Below, one piece after another: positions 24,566 to 36,482 of a stretch of DNA of 64,000 nt. Position 1 is the stretch's first letter. Every line of letters begins with the position of its first letter. Source of the DNA: Drosophila miranda (taxonomy: Eukaryota; Arthropoda; Insecta; Diptera; Drosophilidae). The notes beneath the pieces are model-generated. The model worked only from the letters and a program-made list of their open reading frames with translations, was not told the DNA's origin and searched no databases. The stretch covers positions 5,936,001 through 6,000,000 of the forward strand of contig NC_046673.1 of assembly GCF_003369915.1 (NCBI RefSeq), written 5' to 3'. Position numbers and translations under genes: made by a program.

Positions 24566-26464
24566 ACTCTTGGTTATAAATATATCGATTTTATTGCAAC
24601 GATCAGGAATCTAGCAGGGTTTTCTTGTACCTTCCAAATTGCGGATGCTACAAGGTTTCTAGATTTGAGAGAACAGAACCGGGCGTAAAAATTGTAATAT
24701 GTCGCACCAGGATTGTATACGAATTCAATTTGCGCTATAGCAGACATGTTCCCTAAATATATTGATTTATAAAATTGAATTTGATATCCATTTATGGGAT
24801 AAATAAATGTTTTAAGCTGGATCAGTTGTGAAAAGATAAATCAACATTATCGCTTAAAAGAACTTCGAAAAATGTTAAATTTTGTTCGTAGTTCAAGGAG
24901 ATCGCTTTTGAAACAGAATGGTGAATTTAATTACAATTATCAGACATTTTTTGCACAAACGAAACGAACTCCGATTTAGGAATTAGAAATATATGTAGGA
25001 AGTAATTCGAGGATCAGTGTGATGACCAAAAATATGCTTTAGCTGATTAACAGAGCTCCATGGGGAGAAACGGTTTAACAGAACCATGTTAGATAGAACT
25101 CGACTGCGACTGCATAAATGTGTATTACGTATACGCCCCGTCGTCACAATTGTTTTATAGAAAAATATCACCACTTCTCGCTTCCCACACAGAGGGAAGA
25201 GGGAGTGACCACACAAATTGTGTGCCTTATTTGTGTCGTATGTGAATGCCCATATGTAAGTTCATTTTAGTACATAAGTAAGGAAGAATCAACACGACAA
25301 TGCCTTTTAATATGACTTTTGTGTACCGTTTAAGGAAACATTCAGTGCGAGCTCGGCACAACTCAACTAAACAGAGCCACACAAGTGTCTGTGTCTGTAT
25401 CTGTGTGTTCGGTTTTTGTGTGAGTGATTCCCATTTTTAGATATTAAGGCTTACTTGATACCATCCCTGTGACTGGCTGCCGGTTTACCTGCATCAAGCG
25501 AATATTCCGAGCAGAAAAAGAAGGAGCTAATGATCCAATGCTGCATTGGGAAAAAGGTAAAATATTTAATTTGTTTATTTACGCTTTATTCTGCTTAATT
25601 ATTTTTGTTTTGACAGTCATTTGTCGCACAAATGTGAGCGTTTTTTGCTCGACAATTTGTTTTGGCTTTACGCTTCAATGCTAGCCCACAAAGACTTATT
25701 CGATTGCGGTTGGCCTTTTCGATTACAATTTTTGTTTGGTTTTTTTTTAGTTTTGTGTGCCTTGCTTTGGTATGCAATTTGGTTTCGCCGTGGGACGTCT
25801 CTACGGTTTCAGCTACCCCTTAACCAATGTATAGGAATCTTTCTCTACTACCTTCAGACTGGCTTTAAATGGATAAATTAATAAAAACTGTCACAATGGG
25901 TTTCGCATGATTTCTTCCATGATGAACAATAAAAATACTAAGCAAAATTATAAATTTAAATTAATTTAATTTTACATTCCGTTTTTCAAGAATTTTCCTT
26001 GAAATTGGCGAATTTATTTTGAACTTGTTTCAATTTAGTTGCAATATACTGAATAATGAAAACTACCTCCTGTTTTAGAGCTTCCGCACTATTTTATTTT
26101 GTATATAAATTTTTCTCATTTTATTTTGCTGTTTTATGGTACTGTCTACCAGAACAAAGTAACCTTTAGCAATGCCGAGTGCTGCGAACAAAATGTATAT
26201 GAAGTCATTTAAAGAAGTGCATAAGTATCCCCCCAGGAGCCCAACAAATAGAGATCAAAGAGATTAAATAACACAACAGCCCAGGCAGGGAAAATTTAGT
26301 TTTTTTTTGCTGTTGCTGTTGCTGTTGATGTCGCTGTGGCTGTTCATAGTAAATGTCATTAAGATTCACTTAATGAGCCAATTTAGACAATTGATCCATA
26401 TGCCTTAGTTTACGCGACCAACGACATACATTTATACACACACACAAAGAGATCCCCGCGCGCA

Positions 26465-26496
26465 CACTCACACACACACATGCACACACACACACA
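26465..26496. repeat. CA microsatellite
   Basis: A run of CA dinucleotides interrupted once by TG. Confidence 0.85.
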
Positions 26497-27273
26497 TACA
26501 AACCACCAGGCACACATGTTCATACGCATGCATGTGTGTGCTGGTGGGATCAAGGCAGAGGTCCGCGCAATGTGCAGAAAAAACCGAAGGTGACGACGAC
26601 GACGATAGCTTAGCTATGTAGATCTTTGGCTTCCAGTACATGTTCGTGTATGTACATACATACATGCACATGTTCACATATGTATTTGCATATGACGTCA
26701 CTAATTCAGGCACACAAAGAGAGACACAGACACGACGACACACACACTTAATTGCATTGCATTAAAATTATTCCATTCCGTCGGAACTGAAGTGATTTTT
26801 GAAAATGTTCTTTCTTTGCCACTGCTGGTGCCCCAACACAAAAAAACATTAAAACAGAAAGAAAAAATACAAAATCTTCCCATATGCATAATCAGCGGTA
26901 AATGATTTTAGGACGACTTTTTTTAGTCATAATAGTTATGGATGTATGCAGTGTAGTAGTAGTTATAAAGCTCAATAAATTTGCTAATTAATTTATGACA
27001 CTTGCAGGTAATTGTGATATGTAGGTTTTCTTCGGCAGCAGGGCTCTGCCGCTGGTTCCTCTGATTATAGGCTAGAGGCTTAGTCTAGTAAGGCTTAGAG
27101 AGCTGGCTAATTAGTATGTACCCGTAGTGCTGCTAAGACCCCAATAGTCTTCCATTGCTGCACGGTGTTGTAGTGGTGATGGACACTCGTAAACTGCGAT
27201 GCGCCGTTATGTGAAGCGCAATCTCAATCTCAATCTCTGTCACTTCCCACTTCAATGGTGTTGATTTTCTCTT

Positions 27274-27297
27274 TTCGTTTCGTTTCGTTTCGTTTCT
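27274..27297. repeat. CGTTT pentamer array
   Basis: About four to five tandem TTTCG units at the start of a longer pyrimidine-rich tract that continues to about 27360. Confidence 0.85.
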
Positions 27298-28813
27298 TCT
27301 CTTTTCTTTGCTTTCCTTTCCTTTCCGTCACTTCCCTTTCTTTCCTTTGCTTTCCTTTCTATACTTTTGTTTTCTTTACATAGTTGGATTCCGCCTTTTG
27401 CCTTTGGCACACACTCAGCTCGGCCTAGCGACGAGCGACGAACAGTGCGAGCGAGACCTATGTGTGTATGTACGTATCTCAATTGTTGTTGATGATCCAA
27501 AAGCACTAATCCACATCACAGTCACGATGGGGAGCGGAGGGCGGCGAAGCAGGAAATTTAAGACCGAAGGCGCGGCTTGGAGCGTACTTTGCCCGTTCTC
27601 GGACGCTGACGGACACAGGCGCAGAAACGCACGCGGACACGTTCACAACTCTGGAAGATTTCTGTCTCGCTTAATGCATTTCGCTTTATCCGATAATCGG
27701 ACGATCTGTGGGGGGCAATGTCGATAACAATACAAATTTGATACGAAATTGCGAGATGCAAAGCAGCGATGACCACAAGAGCGAGAAAGTCAGGAAAGGC
27801 AATGACGAGAGAATCACATACTTCGGCACCAGGTCCTTGCAAGCGCCATCACTGTGATCGAGCAACAACCATCTCTGACACAGTCTTTAAGGGGCTCTCT
27901 ATTTGACAGCTCACGTGTCTATGTATGTACATACTATATGTACACATGTATTTACATCCATATGAATACGGCTAATCTTAAATATCTTGTTCAGATGTAA
28001 TCGACATTGTAATGGGTAAATAAAACCTTCTTGAATATCGGTGCCAAGGTCCAAAACTAAAAACAAGGATGGGTTTGAAGTTGCAGGAAAAAGTGGGCAC
28101 ATGCTCGATTGATTTTCTTCAATCGTGCATTTCAAATCTCAACTTGTGAGAAAATGTCTGCCAGTGTAGCCCAAAGACAGACGGCAAAAAGATTCACGGT
28201 TTTCTCTCTTGCTTACGCTCTGGCCACCACATCGGCTCGCCGTTCGGCTCGTGACTGTGGGCAGACGATCTGCTTCGGCTTGGTCATCGCTGCTTTAAAG
28301 GCAAAAGGCACAAAAAAAGGCAATGGAAAGAAAATTTAGAAATAAAGCAGACGCTTGCTTGCCTTCTCTCTTTGATCTTTCTATTTCGCGTGTTATTGCT
28401 CTTGACACTCTCACTTGCTAGCGCACAACAACAAAAATACGCAAATTGCGGATCTCCAATCACAGATCCCGTTTCGAAGCTTCTCGTTTCGTTTGGATTC
28501 TCTCCGTTCCGTTGCCCGTTTCCGTAATTGGCGCGCACTCGCGTGTTGATACTCGTTAGCATCAATCTCGACTCGTTCTTATGCGCTTTGGGAGTGGGCA
28601 CTATCCACAAATATCCACTTATTTAGTGTCCAAATTGACTCTGCCTTAGTTTGTTTGTATTCTTTTCCCAGATTTATTGTAGTTTGAATCTGGCTTGGCT
28701 TATATTATTGTGTGTATTGTCTTGATGCCGCCGACGTTGACGTTAAACTGATTTTGAATCGGTGTTTGGAGCGCTTTAGTCCAAGCCGAGCGTACATTTT
28801 TCGCCATGCCTGA

Positions 28814-29410
28814 TTATACCTGGTACTCGAAGAGTATAGGGGTATATTCGATTTGTGGTGAAAGTGCATGTGTGTAACACCCAGACGGATGCATTTCCAA
28901 TCCCAAAAAACATATATATTCTTGATTAGCATCAATAGACGTCTCGATATAGCCATGTCTGTCTGTCCGACTGTCCGTCCGTCCATACGACCGTCTAGAT
29001 CTCAAAGACTATAAGAAAATTTTTACAGACTCCTGTGATTTGAACCTGCCCCCACAAAGGACGGAAATCTGTGTCATCCACAGATTTGAAGATAGGAGAA
29101 AACCGAAAACGCAGAATCATAGAAAATTACCATATCTAGCCGAATCTGGCTCAGATCGGATCATTATTATAGCCAGAAGGAACCAATACAACCCCCATCC
29201 AAGCGATAACTCATTCTCTATCTCTCTCACACACACTTTTCATCGTGCAGTGTGCGCGCTCTCGTGGAGCGGAGCGATATCAATCGGCTGGTGTTGGTGT
29301 GAGAAAAGGAAAAAAGGACAACGATACCAGACTATTTATAAAATATATACTGACTGAGTGCCAGGTATAAAAGTAGAGCCGCGGCCTTTGCGACGGCTCA
29401 CAACGTTCCC
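28814..29410 (+). mobile_element. DINE-1/INE-1-like (ISY-type) repeat, near full-length
   Basis: This is the most complete copy in the window. It starts with the TATACC...ACTCGAAGAGTATAGGGG block. It continues through GTGTAACACCCAGA, CATATATATTCTTGAT, the CTGTCTGTCCG tract, the ACTATAAGA and CTCCTGTGAT blocks, ATTATTATAGCC, a short CT tract and GTGCAGTGTGCG. It ends with GGCTGGTGTTGGTGTGAGAA and a terminal GCCAGGTATAAAAGTAGAGCC segment. Family assignment is by remembered D. melanogaster INE-1 and by comparison with the other copies here. Confidence 0.75.
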
Positions 29411-30741
29411 GGTCGATTTTTTCTATAAAGCAATCGTTGTGTAGTATATATGTACATCTGTGCGTATGTATGTACATAAATACATACATATGTACGTAAA
29501 TACATATGTACAGCCTAATGTTTATAGGCATGGGCAACTGTAATACCGTTTGACTAACTTTAGACTAATACAAACATTCATTCAAGAACAGATTGCATGG
29601 TAATCTCATCTGTATAAGGCTTTTTATGTGTGTTTGTGAGGGTGGGATTCTAAAATGCATTGTTCGTAAGCTTTTTATTTTGTATTTTTTTGTCAGAGTA
29701 GGTATTTACGTTCAGCTCTTTCATGGCATCCAATAGCCAAAGGTCGGGTCATGCTAGAGCGATCAACTAATTGGAGTTATTCGCAAACTCGTGCCATCGC
29801 TTGGCACCGTCCACTTCGCATCGATTGACAACTTTTCCACGGGCGATCCACATAAAGATTGCCCATCGCCACATCAGCTTTTCCCATGACACCTTATCAG
29901 GACTGTGGCATATGAGAAGGGCTCTCCAAACAGATTACTAGTCGTAATATATTTGTCTTTCAAACTTTGTTAAGTTTGCGTGACAGGTTCCACTGTCGGT
30001 GTTTACCGTTGCCGCGAAATATGAATAAGCCCACGAACAGCCAGGCCGAGCGTGTTGAGGATGTTGGCGGACGCTTATAACTAAGCAGCCACTAATTGAA
30101 CAAAAGCGTTATTAATTAAGCTTCAATCTATTAAAATAGAAAGTAGATCAGACGATTGTCAACCACTCTAAGGTTACAAACGTACACAAAAAGGCAGTGC
30201 TTCTCGAAAATGTAAAAGTGAATTTGTCCGTAGAAATATAAATGTTTCTACCTTATTGGTTTCGTACATCGAACAACCATAGCTATCCCCAGTCCAAATC
30301 TTGTCCAATTCGCCATTAAATATAGTTTGAATTAAAACCGAAAGATGAGAAAGCGAACGGTCATATGCACTTGACTTTATAAACCCAGGGTAAGCGTTTA
30401 TTGCCTCTTTTGTCAACATCCACTGATCCCAAAGTGCCCAGATTTATTCGCCACCGTCAGGCCACAAAAGCAGACGGATGGCAAAAAAAGATGTTTGCGT
30501 CCCAGACTCGTACCCGAGTGTGGAAGGAGCTGTGCGCGACCGAGTGCTGATCGCATCAAATCTCCCTGATATGAGTTCTTTTTTAGTGTGGTGGTCGGAC
30601 TGCTCCCAAATTAAAAAACATGCCTACCGCAGATCAGAATTCTTATAAGCTAAGGCTACACAACAACAGCAATCATTATGACAGCGACATACATATAATT
30701 CTGTACTGGCTTAAAAAAGTTTGGAGTCCGACTTAACCTTT

Positions 30742-30960
30742 TATACCTGATACTCAAAAAGTACAGGGGCATATTAGATTTGCGGTGGAAGTGGATATGT
30801 ATGTGTAACGCCCAGAAAGAAGCGCTTCCGACCCCATGAAGCATATATATTGATCAGCATCAATGGCCGTGTCGTCCGACTGTCCCTCCGTCCAGATGAG
30901 CGTCTAGATCTCATAGACTATAAGAACTAGAGCAACCAATTTTGCATCCATAACTCCTAA
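30742..30960 (+). mobile_element. DINE-1/INE-1-like repeat, 3'-truncated
   Basis: It begins with TTATACCTGATACTCAAAAAG, runs through GTGTAACGCCCAGA, CATATATATTGATCAGC and GTCCGACTGTCC to CTCATAGACTATAAGA, and stops after CTCCTAAT. The right half of the family is missing. Confidence 0.65.
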
Positions 30961-31828
30961 TATCGACTTACATACAGATTATGTGTATGTAAGTTTTCAT
31001 AGAGGAAAAGGGATTTATAAAGGACATGCATTTCTTATGACGTTTGCGAAGTGCACTTAAAGTGCACTTTCCTGATTGAGATCAATAGATATTCTTATAT
31101 TACTCAATTAAGATAAACTAAATTAAAGACTTATATTTCATTAACGGATAACGGACATCTGTCGCGACACCTTGGGCTTTGATCTGTGTTACAGTTTTGT
31201 GACGCACTGTGGTCACATATACATTCAAATAGATTTTAAATTGAACACGCGTAACAGTCACGGCAAATGGCGATCGCAAATAAAGATAATTGACCATGCG
31301 TTCCATAAATCACCAGTGCTTTGTTGTCTTTTTGATTGTGTCTATCTCTACGGGAGCAGATAGAATATGTACAAACACGGAAACAGCAGTTTTGCCTCGA
31401 AGTTTCGTCTATGGTCCTGGCTGGACTTGTTTGTATTTAAAATAAGGGTATCAACATAATTATGTAAGATTTTTTTTTGTCATTCTTGATAACAGTAACA
31501 ATTATATCTAGGAATTAATATTTTCTTGTCATCGATTGCGCAGCGCCGATCTTGTCGTCGTCCGCCTCGCGCTCTTTCCCGTGCACATGCCAAAAACGCA
31601 CATGCCCCCTATTTACACTGAAACTAAAAACACACTTGCTAGTTCGTAGAACCACAATGGTCAGATTGAAGAGGAAAGTAAGGCAGGGAACTAAACAACA
31701 CACATGCAAACGATACATTGAACTAAGTGGGGGAAGAAACAGAAGTAATTGCTAATTGCTGAGTAGACAGTTGTGTGCTCGATTTTACTGCAGTACGAAA
31801 CACGTGTAGAAATGGATATAGTGTTGAA
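30961..31828. other. Spacer downstream of the COA7-like gene
   Basis: AT-rich DNA between a truncated repeat and the stop codon of the minus-strand gene at 31829. It should include that gene's 3' UTR. No other feature is supported. Confidence 0.5.
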
Positions 31829-32796
31829 TCAGTTTGGCATGCCGACGCCCTGCTGAAAGCCGAGCGTTTCTTGCCTCTTCTTCATCTCCTCTTGTAACTC
31901 CAAAGCTAGCTTCTTGTACTTCTCAGCCTCTTTCTCGTTTTTCTCGATACCGTCGCCTCGAGCATACATCTGGCTTAGGTTGGCACACGCGTACACGTTG
32001 CGCAACTCGCACGCCTTGTGGGCAAACTGAAATGCCTTCTTCATGTCTTTAAGCAAAATGTAGTCGGAGTCCTTAAGCGTTTTGGCGGGCGTGGGTCCAT
32101 TGCCGGTAGCCACGGCACCTGACTCTGTCCTCTTTTGAATGCCAGAGATGTGCATCCCGGACAAATAAAAGCAGGCGTTTGCATTGTTCATGTCGCAGCT
32201 CTTTGTGAGGAACTCCAGACCCTGCATATTTAGTAAGAGGTGGTCAGACAAAATCTTCGGATCGTACTCAACTCACCTTGGGCACATTTCTGTCAATCTC
32301 TTTGGGCATGGAGCGCGAGACAAGCAACAGGCCAGAGTGGAGGCAGGCATCGGAATCGTTTAAGTTGCATCCCTTCTCGTAGTACTGGTACGCCACTCGG
32401 GGTTCACCCTTGCTGCCGCTCTTTCCCTTTCCCAAAATGCTATAGTTGCCAAACTTATAACAGGACTTTGCGTAACCATAATCGTCACAAGTCGATTTGT
32501 ATACCTTTGACGCTTTTTCAAAGTCCTTCTTGATGCCCTCAAGATAGTCTCCCAGCAGGTGGCAAGCTGCGAATATATTTCACGCATATACATATGAAAG
32601 TGTTATCTCAGGTCACGATTTGTTTTGTAATTAAAATAGGTAAGCACAGAAACCTAGGTTATAGCAGAGTTGTTATTGCTGTTTGCATGTGTTTACCTTC
32701 CGGTTTCTTCTCTGAATAACAGCCAAATCGATACTCGATGCCCAGCTTTTCGATGTACTCCTTTACATCTGACTCCTTTTTTAAGTCGTATGCCAT
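31829..32796 (-). CDS. Sel1-repeat, cysteine-rich protein of the COA7 (respiratory-chain assembly) type
   Basis: Three exons (32796-32697, 32566-32277, 32221-31829) give about 260 residues, close to human COA7 (231). Tetratricopeptide-like Sel1 repeats follow each other: ACHLLGDYLEG, CYKFGNYSILG, ACLHSGLLLV, ACFYLSGMHISG and ACANLSQMYARGDG. Each carries cysteines at about the spacing seen in COA7, a mitochondrial intermembrane-space protein that supports complex IV biogenesis and haem handling. The N-terminus (MAYDLKKESDVKEY) has no signal or presequence, as expected for COA7, which is imported through its cysteines. A perfect DRE (TATCGATA) lies about 105 bases upstream of the ATG, in line with housekeeping expression. 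I do not know the D. melanogaster gene name at this X position; a paralogue of the known fly COA7 is possible. Confidence 0.85.
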
Positions 32797-32900
32797 TGTT
32801 TCAATTTTTAATTAACATAAACTTTAAATATGTTGGTTTCGGCCTTTTGTGACAAGTGTTGGAAAACACAGCTGATATTTTTTGCTTTTCTTACGCGACA

Positions 32901-32908
32901 TATCGATA
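32901..32908. promoter_or_regulatory. DRE motif (TATCGATA) upstream of the COA7-like gene
   Basis: A perfect palindromic DREF/BEAF-type element about 105 bases upstream of the minus-strand ATG. It is typical of Drosophila housekeeping promoters. Function is inferred from position and motif only. Confidence 0.6.
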
Positions 32909-34142
32909 TTTAAACGAAAAAAAGAGTAGATATAGTTGATATAATACTATAATACTCTATTCACACAAGCTATTTTGGGATGATCCGTAAGGTTTTACTG
33001 TTTTAGTCCGCACGTTTTTATACGATATTTAGCCGATAGTTTTTAAATGCAACCCGAAATAATTGACATTCACAGTGATAAGAAGCAAAAAACAAATAAT
33101 TGGCGCCTAAAATCGCATTCAAAAATTTTTTAATTTCAGATCAAATTTCCATTATTTCTAAAGGAGTCCAGTAAAAGATTTAATAAATACATAAAAACAG
33201 TGCATGCATATGTATGTATTTACAAACAAATTTAGTTTTCACACTTATATGCTATCTTGGGTTCGACCAACATTTGCAATGGCTGAGCTAAGCTCAAAAC
33301 AAACCTTTGTGATGGTGGATTGCCTCAGGTGTGAATCGGTTTTTCACATCTCTGAAATTCCCACCGCTCTACTTTTTCGGTGATGAAACATATGTATTTT
33401 TAATTGTTTAAAGTTTAACAAGGGAAAAAATGACTTGACATATATGAAACTGACCCGGTGGCACAGATTTATTGGCACAATAGCCGCAAAAGCATGCAAT
33501 TCTCTATGCTAACGGCAAGGCCTTGCCCACCTTGCCTTTCATCGATCTTCTTCCCGAACAGCTAGAAGCAGAATGACTACTAGGAGCGTGAGCTGGAACC
33601 ATAAGCAGTGTCCTTGCCTGGGCGCCACTACAACAAAAACAACTGAGCCGTTTTTTCCCGCAATATGAGTGCCTCTATGGTGAAAACTTTGACTGTCGTG
33701 TAGTTTCGAGCCCGTTGACTTCAGGGGCGAAATCATCTCAACATTTAGGACCTTGACCCCGCTGCAGCGGAGGGAAAAATCCCAACTTATTTGTATGTGT
33801 TAGGTTAAAGTTTTCTAGTCCTGTCCGAGAGGGATCTATTCTTCACCTTCGTTATCTACGAGTTCGATGTGTATAAGCCGCAGAATAACACAGCACAGAA
33901 ATATCCTGCATCCTAGAAAGCGACCGATCTCCTGAGGCTCTGTAGAACCTGCTAATGACCGAAGAGGGCGTTTGTTACTGAGACACAGATTTCGGCGTTA
34001 TTGTCAAGGTCGATCCTCAAACACAAAGTTATTGTAATTTATCGGGGTAAATAAAGACATACAAAGTTGTGATACTACAGCACAGTGTCCCTGTCATCAA
34101 CAAACCCTTCTACGCTTAGTGTGGCGTCGGTTAGAACAAATA
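32909..34142. other. Spacer between COA7-like gene and Sirt4
   Basis: Mostly AT-rich. From 33.5 to 34.0 kb, composition rises and protein-like islands appear on the plus strand (YECLYGENFDCRVV near 33.66 kb; YEFDVYKPQNN near 33.86 kb), broken between. A 65-codon minus-strand frame (33736-33539) ends in a hydrophobic stretch. I cannot assign any of these; they may be a decayed gene or element. Confidence 0.4.
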
Positions 34143-35166
34143 TTAGCTATTGCTATTGGCCGAGCCGCTCTTGCGGTAGTCAAACAGTTTAGGTATCACA
34201 TCGCCGCATTTGGCCGAAATTTTGATGTCAGCCAAGTGGTCGGCTCGCGTGTCTCCAATGTTTACAATCGCCACCGGCAACTTGAGGTCCTTGGTCTGCA
34301 GAACGATGCGGTAGCCGGAAAAAACCAGCAGACTAGAACCAAGCACTAACAGGCCGTCGCTATTGTAGACCATTTCAGCGATCTTATCGAGGCGCTGCCT
34401 GGGCACGCAGTCACCGAAGAAGACAATATCTGGCTTGAGATCGCCACCGCACTGCGGACAGTCAGGTATTTTGAAGTTTTCTATATAATCGAGTGGAATC
34501 TCCACATCACCATCGGGCCGGGTCATTTCCAGCACATTATTGAAGGTGGAATTAAGGGAGGCCAATATGTGCTGAAACTCGTGGCGATCAGTGCGATACT
34601 CGCAGGACAGGCACTTTATCACGTAACCACTGCCATGCAGTTCTACCACGTTTTTGGTGCCAGCCTTGGTGTGAAGGCGATCGACATTCTGGGTGACCAC
34701 CGACTGAATGCGCATTTCGCGTTCGAAGCGAGACAGAGCATGGTGTGTTGCGTTTGCCTGTTTACCGGAGAAGCTCGGCCAGCCCACAAAGTTGCGTGCC
34801 CAGTACCGTTTGCGTACGTTGGAGGATTTTAAAAACTCCATGTGCTGGATGGGCTTGTGGTTGGTGCGGGCGTAAAGGCCGACACCCTCGGAACGGTAGT
34901 CGGGTATACCTGGTGAAAGCAACAAGGGTTTCATGATTGTTCTGCGTATAGCTAGAGTTAATTATGTTTGATCAATATAAGTCACCTGATTCCGTTGAGA
35001 TTCCTGCACCGGTCAACACAACTACATTTGGTTTCGAGAGCAAGAAATCCTCCAGCCGCTTTATATCATCGTCCAGCGCCGGCTTGTGCTGTGGCACATA
35101 TTGCTGCTTGATGTTGCACCTTTGCAGAGAAGTGCTGCGAAATCTAAGTAACTTGCTTACTCGCAT
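34143..35166 (-). CDS. Sirt4: Sirtuin 4, mitochondrial NAD+-dependent deacylase/ADP-ribosyltransferase
   Basis: Two exons (35166-34986, 34909-34143) give 315 residues, the usual SIRT4 size. The start MRVSKLLRFRSTSLQR is basic and lacks acidic residues, as in a mitochondrial presequence. An upstream in-frame extension exists but starts without an ATG. Class II sirtuin motifs are all present: GAGISTESGIPDYRS (about 53-67) for NAD+ binding, TQNVDRLH (about 133-140), and catalytic His152 in LHG. Zinc-binding CxxC pairs lie at about 160/163 and 211/214, and the NIG motif is near the C-terminus. SIRT4 restrains glutamate dehydrogenase and other mitochondrial enzymes in animals and affects fasting metabolism in flies. 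The intron falls inside the GAGIS...GIPDYRS motif. Upstream, 1.3 kb separates it from the divergent RBM25 homologue. Confidence 0.93.
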
Positions 35167-35223
35167 TGTTTTGTTTTGTTTATATATCCTATAGAATATT
35201 ATGCAAATTACATAACACTGATC

Positions 35224-35231
35224 TATCGATA
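35224..35231. promoter_or_regulatory. DRE motif (TATCGATA) upstream of Sirt4
   Basis: A perfect TATCGATA about 58 bases upstream of the Sirt4 ATG, the position expected for a DREF/BEAF-driven promoter of a housekeeping gene. Confidence 0.65.
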
Positions 35232-36482
35232 ATGCATCGCATTTCACTACACTTCAATTGCAGAGAGAGTGAGACCAGCAATAACAACCTTAAAGCCTAG
35301 TACTCAGATCAACAAAATGTTCCATTGATTGAAAGCCGTACATAATATTTCGCTCGGGACAGAGAATGATCAGGTGCACACGCTCACTTTTATGTATTTG
35401 TTTACCAATAAAATCAGTTGAAAATTCATATTTGTATGACATTATGCCGGAATGTATTGTTTGTGGGCGCTGTGCCACTGGAAGATAACGATGCACGGTG
35501 AAGGCCCAGCAATATTGGGTAAATCGGTTCTTGCGAAACAAAAATGCAATCAACATGTTCTTTAACTGCTTATTAATTAATGAAATGACTGCCGGGTATA
35601 AAACTAATAAATTATAAAATCCATATATTCTGCTTTCATTTTACTGCTTAATGAGATTAAATTTGTCTTCATTATTTCATTTTTCTAGCCGACTGACAAA
35701 TTTTCTTGCTTCCCTCCATTTTTTTATGCCAGCATGTCGACGAAAAATAGAATATAAAAATATTCCGCTCGTGCCCAGCAAATACCATCTTTGCTTTTCC
35801 AGTATGTATCGGTTGAATTTCAAGTATATATCGGTTTTATATTTTGCTGATCTGAGTAATAATTTCCATTGAACAAAATATAGCATGTTTTTTATCGTTT
35901 CCATACGAATATCATCCCTGATTCGGTCAATGGAAATATTTGCTGATCTGAGTACGGTGTTGTTATCGAATCCTATAAAATACCGATTAATACTAGAAAG
36001 GAAAATTATTAATTTTTTGCTGGGCACGAGCATTAACCAAAAAGTACCTTCCCTAACCGCAAAAAAAATCACCAAGTGTGGCAATCGTGCACTGTCTGTA
36101 CCTGATATCGCTATCCGTTTCGATAGCAGCTTGATGAAATTTTGCCATCTCTACAGCAGCGGCCGCAGAGTTGTAAAAAGAAGACAATTAAATAAATTTA
36201 ACGTGTAGTTTTGTATGTGTACGAAAAATTTCGCACTCATAAGAAACTTAGTTGAAAGTCAATGGTCGATTAAATTTGCCATCACTTTCGGCTATACAGT
36301 GGAGTAAAACTTACCGACATAACAACACACATTCTCCTGTGTGGCGTTTGCGCGTATCGCTGTGGTGTGCTTGTGTGTGGTTGCATTTAACTGTGTGTGT
36401 GTATTCTGTCGGCTTATATTTGCACGCACGCCAACATTTGGAAAATATATAGAAAAAGCGAAAGCAAAGAAAAGTCGGCAAA
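35232..36482. other. Divergent spacer between Sirt4 and the RBM25 homologue
   Basis: The middle (35.65-36.05 kb) holds an inverted-repeat structure described separately. The right end (36.1-36.48 kb) should be promoter and 5' UTR of the RBM25 homologue. No extra exon is supported. Confidence 0.5.
35767..36031. repeat. Inverted-repeat element with 16-bp perfect arms
   Basis: GCTCGTGCCCAGCAAA at 35767-35782 recurs exactly inverted at 36016-36031. Between the arms, TTTGCTGATCTGAGTA occurs twice in direct orientation (near 35852 and 35939), each next to a TCAATGGAAA/TTTCCATTGA block. The whole is about 265 bases, the size of a MITE or foldback insertion. I found no flanking target duplication by eye. 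Confidence 0.55.

Larger units (their letters stand above)
24566..28810. other. Intergenic region rich in simple repeats
   Basis: CA tracts at about 26440-26500, pyrimidine/CGTTT arrays at about 27270-27360 and ACATATGTA palindromes. Several GC-richer islands (about 25.34-25.50, 27.40-27.72 and 28.14-28.60 kb) could be promoters or 5' UTR exons, but none contains a coding frame I can support. Confidence 0.45.

Noticed and set aside
32240-32593. Opposing frames over the middle exon of the COA7-like gene
   Set aside because: Shadows of a Sel1-repeat exon.
33539-33736. 65-codon minus-strand frame with a hydrophobic C-terminal stretch, considered as a tail-anchored microprotein
   Set aside because: The opposite strand carries equally protein-like islands over the same bases and nothing links either to a transcript; left unassigned.
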